Positions 1 through 6,221 of a stretch of DNA of 9,473 nt are shown here, one piece after another; position 1 is the first letter of the stretch, and every line of letters begins with the position of its first letter. Both the position numbers and the translations under genes were made by a program. Below the pieces are notes generated by a model. That model made no database searches. It had not been told where the DNA came from and saw nothing but the letters and a program-made list of their open reading frames with translations. Location of the stretch: NCBI GenBank assembly GCA_916719935.1, contig CAKAPY010000038.1, positions 1-9,473 of the forward strand, in the 5' to 3' direction. Source of the stretch: an uncultured Actinomyces sp. Lineage in GTDB: Bacteria; Actinomycetota; Actinomycetes; Actinomycetales; Actinomycetaceae.

Positions 1-60
1 ACGGGGTACTTCGTTGAGGGGTATCTTGCTGATCCCTCAACGGCGACAGCCGCTTGTTAG
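1..60 (+). CDS. Possible 3' end of an upstream gene (partial, unidentified)
   Basis: Frame 1 is open from the window edge to a TAG stop at 58-60 and reads as a protein-like C-terminus (begins TGYFVEGYLADP). A second frame is also open (2 to a TGA at 71-73), so the frame choice is uncertain. Support for a + strand gene ending here comes from the strong + strand terminator at 193-239, which otherwise has no gene to serve. The fragment is too short to assign a family. Confidence 0.3.
   Translation, partial: TGYFVEGYLADPSTATAAC
12..42. repeat. 9-bp perfect inverted repeat
   Basis: CGTTGAGGG at 12-20 is the exact reverse complement of CCCTCAACG at 34-42, with a 13-base spacer. No T-run follows on either strand, so it is not a canonical terminator. 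It lies inside the stretch that may be the 3' end of an upstream reading frame. It could be a 3' RNA hairpin or chance. Confidence 0.5.
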
Positions 61-192
61 CGCGACACCATGATTCGATTCCAGTGGGGTCAGGGGCTGA
101 CACGTGAATATACGCCAGTGATGTGTCGGATAGAGTGCTCGCTGAGATATCGCGAAAGTTCGCGCTAGTTGCGAGAAAGCGGCTGAATAATC

Positions 193-239
193 GGGACGGG
201 AACGTATTCCATGTGAATGCGTTCCCGTCCCTTCTTTTT
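193..239 (+). terminator. Strong intrinsic (rho-independent) terminator
   Basis: Bases 193-209 pair with 215-231. Twelve perfect outer pairs (GGGACGGGAACG at 193-204 with CGTTCCCGTCCC at 220-231) are extended by one T-G wobble and four inner pairs (ATTC/GAAT), leaving a 5-base loop, CATGT. TTCTTTTT follows at 232-239. The T-run lies only on the + strand side, so it ends rightward transcription entering from before or inside 1-192. It also insulates the downstream GH85 gene from upstream transcripts. Confidence 0.88.
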
Positions 240-264
240 GCATGTGTCCAAAGCAGGTTGCTCC

Positions 265-292
265 TTCATGCGGTTTATCAAATCGTTATCAT
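265..292 (+). promoter_or_regulatory. Weak candidate promoter for the GH85 gene
   Basis: TATCAT at 287-292 matches the -10 consensus TATAAT at five of six positions. The sequence 16 bases upstream (TTCATG, 265-270) matches TTGACA at only three positions. If used, transcription would start near 299 and give a leader of roughly 200 bases. This is a consensus match by eye only. Confidence 0.25.
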
Positions 293-478
293 CGGTGGTC
301 AGAACTGGTTTTGGTGTCGATTGAGCTTTGGTACCATGGCTTCTAACCGACGAACTTAACCGGTTTTTCATTTCGGCAATCGATCGCAGCGGATCGGGCG
401 CCGCCTGTGACTCTTGGAATCCCACATGGGCCACATTGGTACTACGCGTACCCACAACTACACACAAATCGACAGGGC

Positions 479-485
479 GAAGGAG
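479..485 (+). promoter_or_regulatory. Ribosome binding site deciding the GH85 start
   Basis: GAAGGAG lies 10 bases upstream of the ATG at 496. This selects 496 over the earlier in-frame start at 328 and places the signal peptide exactly at the N-terminus. Confidence 0.7.
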
Positions 486-495
486 CTCCTGGCAG

Positions 496-3400
496 ATGTC
501 GACACATAAGAATAAGAGGCGCCTTGTTGCCATTGGCGCACTGACCGCCGCTAGCGCGTTGATAATCCCCGCTGCATACGCTGCAGACTCCTACCCACCT
601 CAGGGAGATTCTGCGGTCGCAAGTGCACAGCCCGTGGTCTCGGGCTACCGCGTTCAAGACCTGCGTGACTGGACCCCCGAATCTGACCCGTTTGCAAGTC
701 AGCTTCGCGCAACCGTCCCACTCCAACCTCGAATTGATCGGAATCCTGACACCCAGGTGAAGCCGGAACTGGACGGGAAATCCGAAATCATGCTCATGCA
801 GGGCGACTACGGCAATTCCTTCTTCGGCTCAACAACCTTTAACGACACTTTTACTGACCACACTTTGAACTTCTGGCAATACACCGACTATTGGTCACCG
901 TGGCACGGCGGTGCATCCTTGGGTGTCCCGCAGGCGATCTACAATCCAGCAACCTCGGATTGGCGTAACCGCGGATTTGAGTTCGGTGTTCTGACCCTTC
1001 CCAGTCCCGAATACACCAATGCTGCACACCGCAATGGCGTGAAGTCGATTGCGATCTTGTACTTCGATCCCTCATTCCGCCCGGGCCTGACCTTCACTGA
1101 GATGTTCGATAAAGATCCGAACTCTCAGGGCTACCTCATCGCCAAGAAACTGGTTGATATGGCCAAGTACTACGGTTTCGACGGCTATTTCCTCAACCAG
1201 GAAGAATGGGGCGATGACTCTGAATTCAAACCCTTCATGTCCTATCTGACCAGTCAGGGTTTGTGGACTCAGTGGTACGACACCAACTCGTCCTTTAACG
1301 AATCCAAGGCCGCGTGGCTGCGCGACGACGAACACGGGCGTATTCACTCCTCAGTTTTCGTCAACTACGGAAACAACGGCAAGCGAATGAACAGCTGGGC
1401 GCTTGCGAATGGATACGACCCCTACAAGGAAGTATTCGCAGGAATTGAAGCCAACCAGACCGGTTTTCGCTCCAGTGGCGGGGTCGACCAAGGCTACACC
1501 TCGAAAGACAATCACTCTCCGCTGACCTCGATTGCTCTTTTTACTCCCTCGGATCACTACCAACGCGGTCTGGATGACAATATTCAGGAAATCACCGGTC
1601 GCAGCGATTCGGCTCGTCCTTTCATGCAGCAACAGCCCTATCAGTGGATGATTGCCCAGCGTGAGCGCATGTACTTCTCTGGAATGAAGCAGGACGTCAC
1701 CCAGACCGGCTCAGCCAACGGGCAGCCCAATCCTGCCGTAGGTGTGAAGGGTAACGGATGGGTTGGAGTTGCAGACTTTGCCCCGGCTCGAAGCGTCATT
1801 CAGGGAAGCAATTTCTGGACGAATTTCTCGACCGGTAAAGGAATGCGTTCCTACACGAACGGTGCTGTGAGCAATACGTCGGAGTGGTCGGATATGGGAG
1901 CCCAATCCATCTTGCCCTCGTGGCAGTGGTGGATTACTGGCCAGGGCGCTCCGACGCTGAAGGCTGACTTCGACTATGGAGAAGAACCCCGAGTTGATCT
2001 TCAGGGTAAAGAAGTGGCTCTTCCATATTTGCCAGTTGGCGCCTATCAGGGAGGAAACTCCCTTGTCCTCTACGGTCAAGCGCAGCAAGTGCAGACCATT
2101 CGCCTCTACAAGACGAACCTGAGCGTGAAGGACAACTCGACCGCTGAAGTTGTGTGGCGTGCAAAGGACGCGTCAACGAAGGCTCGCCTGGCACTGGTCT
2201 TTGCCGACAAGCCAGGGGAAGTTGTCACTCTCTCCTTGGGTGCAGCTTCGACAGATGGATGGAAGGATTCGCTTGTTGATCTTTCTGACTTCCAGGGGCG
2301 AACAATTGCAACGATGGGCCTGCAGGTCGAAGGAAGCGGCGATGTTCAGGTGAATGTCGGCAAACTTGCTGTCAGCGATGAGTCCGCAACACCCGCCATC
2401 CCCGCTGGATTTAGGATCAACGAGCTGACCACCGATGGTGAGATGAACGTTTCTTGGCAGAAGGCAGACTTTGCCTCCGTTGATTCTTACATCCTCGATG
2501 CTGTGGATGCCTCAGGCAATGTGCGTCATCTTGCTCAGGCCTATGGGGATTCGCGCTACGTCAAGAAGGTCGATCTTGAAGGCAGCTATATGCTCCGACT
2601 TCGAGCAGTGGGTAAGGACGGATCGATTTCGCAGCCTGCCGAACTGGTCGTCAATCGCTCTGCACTTCCCAGTGAATTGACCTATGCAACCGCGAAGGAT
2701 GCAAACGGTAACTTCACTCAAGCAGCGACTTCAGGGCAGGTCGAGCTGTCGTGGAAGGCGCCTACTTCTGGGACACCCAGTGGATACAAGGTTCGCCTCG
2801 AAACCTTGTACGCAGGAAATGACAACCCCTACCACGGATACGCCGAATACACGGTCGGTCCAGAAGATACTTCAGTATCACTGCCCGCTCCTAAAGAAGG
2901 CCTGATGTTCCGAGCATCGGTTCAACCCTTGGGTGTCGATACCGGTGCGATTCCCGCTCTGGCACTGCGCGGACGCTACAACGATTCATACTCGCGACCG
3001 ATGGGACGACAGGACTTTGTTGGACTAGACGGCGCGAAGTACAAGCTGGTTAACCCAACGACAAAGGATTGGCAGAAGATCAATGCGACGGGCGACCAAA
3101 GCTGGACTGCTACCCGCGGTAAGAACAACCGTTCCGACTGGGGTAACCGAGATGAGAACGGTCAGCTCAAGCGCACGCGTCCTCTGGGGACTCACGGTGC
3201 AACCTACTCGATTACCGACTACGCGGGTAACACCTCGGGACAAGTCGTTGTGAAGGCAAAAGACGGGGCGATGGGAATCGTCGACCGTGCGGCACCGGAA
3301 CTGTGGGCCAGCCCGTGGAACGATCAAGAGATCACCTGGGGTGCGGCAATGAAGAATATCGTTGCAACTGCGCGCGATAACTTCTCGACAGTGACTTTGT

Positions 3401-4464
3401 CAGCCAAACTGGTGGATCTGGATGATCCCGAAGGCAATTCTGTGGCAATTCCGACCACGGGCGAGGGGCCAAAGGCCATGAATGACCCGATGCTTCTCCC
3501 CGATACCAATGAGCCGAGCGATGAACCCAGTACTGAGCCCACCGCTGAGCCCACGCACGGTGCTCATGATGGTTGGGATGACGATGATGAGCCAATCTTC
3601 GATTGGGGAGCTCGCTCTGCGAACACGCGGAACAACCACTCAACGGACCGTGCAGCTCATGATGAAGGAGTGACCGCGTCGGGTCTCTCGCTTGATTTGA
3701 CCAGCGGAACTATTTCGGGAACTCCGACGTGGAGCGGGACTCGAGAACTGGTTCTCACTGCGACGGATGAATCGGGAAACGCTTCGACAATGAGCCTGAT
3801 GCTGACGGTGAATGGGGGAGCGGATACGCCGACTCCTGCGCCCACGACTGAGCCCTCTGTTGCGCCGACAGTAGCACCGACGGTTGAACCAACAGCTGCG
3901 CCGTCAACGCAGCCCAGTGCACAGCCCTCGACTGAAGCAAGCGCTCAGCCCACCGCGGAGCCTTCGGCCCAGCCGCAGCCCTCCGAAGAACCTAGCTCTG
4001 CTCCTTCTGCGTCAGTGAGCCCCTCGGCCTCGCCAACTGCCGAGGCCACCGCTGAGCCCACTGCCCAGCCAAGCCAGCCCAGCGAGCAACCCACGACGCA
4101 ACCTCAGCCTTCCGCCTCGGCCTCGTCCGATAGCGACCAGGGCAATGGCCAGGGTGGCACCCCGGGCAGCCAAGCTGGAAACGGCGGGAACACAGGGATT
4201 GGCATTGGGAATGTGCCGAATGATCCGCAGGGTAATGCCCCGGGAACAAACGGCCAGCAAGCCGGCAAGGATCAGGCGAGCCAAGCTGGGAATGATCAGG
4301 GTAAGTCAGCGATGACGAACCCGATGCACAGCGCGAGCAAGAAGGCGGGCTCGTCTCTCGCTGGCACCGGTGTCACTGTCGCGGTGATTGGTGCAATTGC
4401 ACTGATCTTGGTGATGACCGGTGGGACTCTCACCGCCTTACGTCGCAAGCGCGAGGAAAGGTGA
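496..4464 (+). CDS. Cell-wall-anchored GH85 endo-beta-N-acetylglucosaminidase
   Basis: A 1322-residue secreted enzyme predicted to cut between the two core GlcNAc residues of N-linked glycans, releasing glycans from glycoproteins at the cell surface. Residues 1-29 are a signal peptide (basic HKNKRR, hydrophobic core, AYA|A cleavage). Residues about 97-447 match GH85: FDGYFLNQEE carries the catalytic Asn234 and acid/base Glu236, and GYTSKDN-like and NFSTG segments follow. Residues about 502-628 look like the jelly-roll module found after GH85 domains. Residues about 634-720 and 728-820 are FN3-like, and 824-930 are unclassified. An Ig-like region (930-1106) contains an acidic insert and a hallmark SGTISGTPT strand. 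Next come a Pro/Ser/Thr stalk (1111-1214), a Gly/Asn/Gln-rich stretch, LAGTG (1288-1292), a membrane helix and a basic tail. The start at 496 follows GAAGGAG. Family and anchoring are confident from motifs; the exact glycan class (high-mannose, complex or trimmed core) cannot be read from sequence. Confidence 0.92.
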   Translation: MSTHKNKRRLVAIGALTAASALIIPAAYAADSYPPQGDSAVASAQPVVSGYRVQDLRDWTPESDPFASQLRATVPLQPRIDRNPDTQVKPELDGKSEIMLMQGDYGNSFFGSTTFNDTFTDHTLNFWQYTDYWSPWHGGASLGVPQAIYNPATSDWRNRGFEFGVLTLPSPEYTNAAHRNGVKSIAILYFDPSFRPGLTFTEMFDKDPNSQGYLIAKKLVDMAKYYGFDGYFLNQEEWGDDSEFKPFMSYLTSQGLWTQWYDTNSSFNESKAAWLRDDEHGRIHSSVFVNYGNNGKRMNSWALANGYDPYKEVFAGIEANQTGFRSSGGVDQGYTSKDNHSPLTSIALFTPSDHYQRGLDDNIQEITGRSDSARPFMQQQPYQWMIAQRERMYFSGMKQDVTQTGSANGQPNPAVGVKGNGWVGVADFAPARSVIQGSNFWTNFSTGKGMRSYTNGAVSNTSEWSDMGAQSILPSWQWWITGQGAPTLKADFDYGEEPRVDLQGKEVALPYLPVGAYQGGNSLVLYGQAQQVQTIRLYKTNLSVKDNSTAEVVWRAKDASTKARLALVFADKPGEVVTLSLGAASTDGWKDSLVDLSDFQGRTIATMGLQVEGSGDVQVNVGKLAVSDESATPAIPAGFRINELTTDGEMNVSWQKADFASVDSYILDAVDASGNVRHLAQAYGDSRYVKKVDLEGSYMLRLRAVGKDGSISQPAELVVNRSALPSELTYATAKDANGNFTQAATSGQVELSWKAPTSGTPSGYKVRLETLYAGNDNPYHGYAEYTVGPEDTSVSLPAPKEGLMFRASVQPLGVDTGAIPALALRGRYNDSYSRPMGRQDFVGLDGAKYKLVNPTTKDWQKINATGDQSWTATRGKNNRSDWGNRDENGQLKRTRPLGTHGATYSITDYAGNTSGQVVVKAKDGAMGIVDRAAPELWASPWNDQEITWGAAMKNIVATARDNFSTVTLSAKLVDLDDPEGNSVAIPTTGEGPKAMNDPMLLPDTNEPSDEPSTEPTAEPTHGAHDGWDDDDEPIFDWGARSANTRNNHSTDRAAHDEGVTASGLSLDLTSGTISGTPTWSGTRELVLTATDESGNASTMSLMLTVNGGADTPTPAPTTEPSVAPTVAPTVEPTAAPSTQPSAQPSTEASAQPTAEPSAQPQPSEEPSSAPSASVSPSASPTAEATAEPTAQPSQPSEQPTTQPQPSASASSDSDQGNGQGGTPGSQAGNGGNTGIGIGNVPNDPQGNAPGTNGQQAGKDQASQAGNDQGKSAMTNPMHSASKKAGSSLAGTGVTVAVIGAIALILVMTGGTLTALRRKREER
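3826..4137 (+). repeat. Degenerate Pro/Ser/Thr/Ala/Glu repeat tract (wall-spanning stalk)
   Basis: This encodes residues about 1111-1214 of the GH85 protein as irregular short units such as PTAEPT, PSAQPS and PTVAP, with recurring GAGCCC/CAGCCC at DNA level. Such tracts usually span peptidoglycan and hold the catalytic part away from the wall. An independent small block of the same composition sits earlier, in the insert at 3454-3669. The copy number could vary between strains. Confidence 0.8.
4357..4461 (+). other. LAxTG cell-wall sorting signal
   Basis: LAGTG (4357-4371) is followed by about 23 hydrophobic residues and the basic tail RRKREER at the very C-terminus. This is the standard tripartite sortase substrate layout, but with LAxTG instead of LPxTG. 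In actinobacteria LAxTG is the motif associated with class E sortases. No sortase gene is present in the window, so a housekeeping enzyme encoded elsewhere is inferred. Confidence 0.8.
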
Positions 4465-4467
4465 GCG

Positions 4468-4494
4468 GCTCTTCTAAGTATTGAGAAGAGCTTT
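4468..4494 (+). terminator. Hairpin after the GH85 stop codon, weak terminator
   Basis: GCTCTTCT (4468-4475) pairs perfectly with AGAAGAGC (4484-4491) around an 8-base loop, followed by only three T residues. It starts 4 bases after the GH85 TGA. The short tail makes it a weak intrinsic terminator on its own. A larger hairpin follows at once. Confidence 0.45.
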
Positions 4495-4547
4495 GTGCCC
4501 GGGAAGGAAACTGCATCCGCTGCATACGCGGTTTCCAACCTGGGCAC
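4495..4547. terminator. Long hairpin without T-tail between convergent genes
   Basis: GTGCCC (4495-4500) pairs with GGGCAC (4542-4547). The stem continues through a G-T wobble and two G-C pairs, crosses a symmetric AA/AA internal loop (4504-4505 with 4537-4538), then has six pairs (GGAAAC/GTTTCC) and a few more toward the loop. Neither strand has a T-run next to it. It lies between the 3' ends of the GH85 gene and gluQ, so a bidirectional, U-tail-free terminator or 3'-end stabiliser is the likeliest role. The structure is read directly; the role is inferred. Confidence 0.5.
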
Positions 4548-4560
4548 AATTCTGTCTGGG

Positions 4561-4579
4561 GACGCGATATCCCCGCGTC
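4561..4579. repeat. Small hairpin just beyond the gluQ stop codon
   Basis: GACGCG (4561-4566) pairs with CGCGTC (4574-4579) around a 7-base loop. The overlapping GGGGA (4558-4562) and TCCCC (4570-4574) can form an alternative 5-bp stem. It lies 2 bases past the gluQ TAA and may mark the 3' end of the gluQ transcript together with the larger hairpin at 4495-4547. Confidence 0.4.
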
Positions 4580-4581
4580 GT

Positions 4582-5619
4582 TTACTCAGCGAAAAGCGCC
4601 TCTAAGTCTGGTGTCCACGGTTTTTGGGGGAGCGCGCGCAGTTTCTCAACATCCATTGATTCAAGAAGCTGCGAGGCGGAATGCACCCCTTCAACACCCA
4701 TTGAGCGGGCTAAAACCTCAATGATCTGGGCAATAGTCACCCCACGTTCCGCCAGTTCCTCGATGGTCACTGCACCATCGCGCTTAGCGAGCCGCGCGCC
4801 CGATTGCGCTAACACCAGGGGGACATGTGCGTAGGTGACCGTGGGATACCCCAATAAACGCGCCAAAATTGCTTGGCCTGGCGATTGAGAGAGGAGGTCG
4901 TCACCGCGCACCACTTGGTCAACCCCCTGAAATGCGTCATCAATGACGACCGCCAGGTTATATGCCGGTGCGCCATCAGAACGCTGGATGACAAAGTGGT
5001 CGACAGGACCCGTGAACTCACCAAAATATTCGTCGTATACAGTCCACTCCGATACGGGAGCATTCAAGCGCAGGGCGGGACGGCGTCCCTCGGCCGCGAA
5101 TTCTTCGCGTTTTTGGGCGATTTCAGATGCGCTCAGGTGCAGGCACGTCCCGGGGTAATGGCCAGGCGGAACGTGCGGTGCGGATGCAGCTTCACGGATG
5201 TCTTTGCGCGAGCAGAAACATTCGAATGCATACCCATCACGCAGCAGTGTTTTGACAGCTTCATCATGGAACTTCGCGCGAGAAGACTGAATCAGAACCT
5301 CGCCATCCCAATCAATACCTAGCGCCTGCAGCTCGTCAATTTGGCGTTGCGCGGAGCCCGAACGCACACGGTCGATATCTTCAATCCTCAATACGAAACG
5401 TCGGCCGGTGAGCCGTGCCCACATCCACGCGAGCAGCGCGGTGCGAAGATTGCCCAAGTGGAGGTCACCGCTGGGGGAGGGAGCGAAGCGTCCGGCGCCT
5501 GGGGTGTGCGTAGGGCGGCCTTCTTCGATTGTGATTTCCGAGGCCGAGTTCGCAGGGGAGGAAGCCGAGTTTCCCGCTCCATCGTGTGCCTGGGATGTCA
5601 AGGTCGACGCAAATGCCAT
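4582..5619 (-). CDS. gluQ: Glutamyl-queuosine tRNA(Asp) synthetase
   Basis: A truncated paralogue of glutamyl-tRNA synthetase. It activates glutamate and attaches it to queuosine at the wobble base of tRNA(Asp), in the cytoplasm. Visible features are GRFAPSPSG leading into the HIGH-like HLGN (residues 54-57), RIEDIDR (78-84), a C-x-C...Y-x3-C zinc site (Cys134, Cys136, Tyr155, Cys159) typical of GluQ, and the KMSKS-like RLAKRDG (276-282). At 345 residues it lacks the C-terminal anticodon-binding domain of true GluRS. About 40 low-complexity Ser/Ala/Gly residues precede the catalytic core, longer than usual. The ATG at 5619 has a stop codon (TAG) 12 bases upstream in frame. GGAGG sits one base before it, too close for a normal Shine-Dalgarno, so a leaderless mRNA is possible. 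The gene is divergent from crcB1 and convergent with the GH85 gene. Its presence suggests the organism makes or salvages queuosine. Confidence 0.92.
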   Translation of the reverse strand: MAFASTLTSQAHDGAGNSASSPANSASEITIEEGRPTHTPGAGRFAPSPSGDLHLGNLRTALLAWMWARLTGRRFVLRIEDIDRVRSGSAQRQIDELQALGIDWDGEVLIQSSRAKFHDEAVKTLLRDGYAFECFCSRKDIREAASAPHVPPGHYPGTCLHLSASEIAQKREEFAAEGRRPALRLNAPVSEWTVYDEYFGEFTGPVDHFVIQRSDGAPAYNLAVVIDDAFQGVDQVVRGDDLLSQSPGQAILARLLGYPTVTYAHVPLVLAQSGARLAKRDGAVTIEELAERGVTIAQIIEVLARSMGVEGVHSASQLLESMDVEKLRALPQKPWTPDLEALFAE

Positions 5620-5625
5620 ACCTCC

Positions 5626-5631
5626 AGACTA
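5626..5631 (-). promoter_or_regulatory. Candidate -10 element for gluQ (leaderless start)
   Basis: Read on the - strand this is TAGTCT, ending 6 bases before the A of the gluQ ATG (5619). That spacing would place the transcript start at or beside the start codon. The same hexamer serves as the proposed -10 of metN. No good -35 is visible, so confidence is moderate at best. Confidence 0.4.
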
Positions 5632-5635
5632 ACCT
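5630..5635 (+). promoter_or_regulatory. Candidate -10 element for crcB1, overlapping that of gluQ
   Basis: TAACCT at 5630-5635 fits the T-A-n-n-n-T pattern of a -10 element and lies 7 bases before the ATG at 5643, compatible with a leaderless crcB1 transcript. It shares two bases with the proposed gluQ -10 on the other strand, so the two promoters would compete. No convincing -35 is seen. Confidence 0.35.
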
Positions 5636-5642
5636 TGGATGC

Positions 5643-6221
5643 ATGGAGACACGAGCGCATCTGAGAGGTGATGAGCTGGAAGTCGGCGTATCGGCGCATC
5701 ATCACCTGAGCTGGCTTACGCGCATTCCCTCGTGGTTGTGTGTTGCTTTCGGAGCCTTCCTAGGCACAGCAATTCGTGCGGGATTGGATCTTGCTGCTAC
5801 GGGTAGCGGGAAACTTACGGTTTTTTCTTGGTCTACGGTGGCTGTCAATCTTTGTGGGGCCTTCTTTCTTGGTTTTGTCACTGCCTGGGCACAGGGCCGT
5901 TTTCGCGAGGATGCAGTGCGCAGAAAAGTCATGCTTGTCGCAGGAAGCGGATTCGCCGGCGCTCTGACCACATACGCCACCATGATCATGGCCAGTATCT
6001 ATAATGCAGTCCAAGCAATGACAGCAGTCCCCGCTGCTGAGGGTGAGCTTTCCGGAGCTGTCTCTTATCCGTTGAGTGCTGCGGTGGGGTCCTCCTTGCC
6101 TATACTCATCGAGGGAATGCTTGCAAGCCTTGTATTGCTAATAGTTGGGATTGGGCTTGCTACTTGGGGGTACTCTCTTACTCCACATGAGGAGCCAAGC
6201 CTTCGGGGGGCAAAGAAATGA
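5643..6221 (+). CDS. crcB1: Fluoride channel subunit FluC/CrcB, first copy
   Basis: A small four-helix membrane protein of the FluC/CrcB family, which works as an antiparallel dimer exporting fluoride. Helices lie near residues 32-48, 61-82, 95-120 and 152-177. Family signatures are the GAFLGTAIR turn in helix 1, VNLCGAFFLG in helix 2 with the conserved Asn69, and GFAGALTTY in helix 3. At 192 residues it is clearly longer than the usual 120-130. The extra length is a 31-residue N-terminal extension and a roughly 30-residue loop between helices 3 and 4. The pore phenylalanine box is altered: TTYATM replaces the usual TTFSTF. The start at ATG 5643 is preferred. A GTG at 5586 is in frame but would overlap the gluQ coding start. 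No good Shine-Dalgarno is seen. The gene overlaps crcB2 by ATGA, implying coupled translation and a heterodimer. Confidence 0.87.
   Translation: METRAHLRGDELEVGVSAHHHLSWLTRIPSWLCVAFGAFLGTAIRAGLDLAATGSGKLTVFSWSTVAVNLCGAFFLGFVTAWAQGRFREDAVRRKVMLVAGSGFAGALTTYATMIMASIYNAVQAMTAVPAAEGELSGAVSYPLSAAVGSSLPILIEGMLASLVLLIVGIGLATWGYSLTPHEEPSLRGAKK

Larger units (their letters stand above)
240..495 (+). other. Leader/intergenic region before the GH85 gene
   Basis: About 255 bases between the terminator and the chosen GH85 start (with 61-192, some 435 bases free of a convincing gene). The GH85 frame stays open back to 328, but the residues encoded by 328-495 look like translated non-coding DNA and would put 56 residues in front of an otherwise standard signal peptide. 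I see no tRNA, riboswitch consensus or repeat here. The region probably holds the promoter and a longish 5' leader. Confidence 0.5.

Noticed and set aside
60..120. Possible tRNA T-arm (TTCGATT near 72-78)
   Set aside because: The flanking bases cannot form the 5-bp T-stem, and no acceptor, D or anticodon arms can be drawn.
328..495. Longer GH85 frame starting at the ATG-like codon at 328
   Set aside because: It would put 56 atypical residues before a standard signal peptide. The ATG at 496 has a GAAGGAG site and the basic-hydrophobic-AxA pattern begins there.
165..533. Minus-strand open frame of about 122 codons upstream of the GH85 gene
   Set aside because: It covers the terminator hairpin and the GH85 start, has no clear ribosome binding site and encodes no recognisable domain.
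4495..4547. Integron attC-like site
   Set aside because: The hairpin lacks the RYYYAAC/GTTRRRY core pair with extrahelical bases, and there is no integrase or cassette array.
5586..5642. Longer crcB1 start at GTG 5586
   Set aside because: It would overlap the gluQ coding start on the other strand, adds residues that do not resemble FluC, and has no ribosome binding site.
5665..5708. Fluoride riboswitch before the FluC genes (GGTGATGA paired with TCATCACC)
   Set aside because: An 8-bp pairing exists, but the crcB-motif core, spacing and pseudoknot partner are missing, and it lies inside the crcB1 reading frame.
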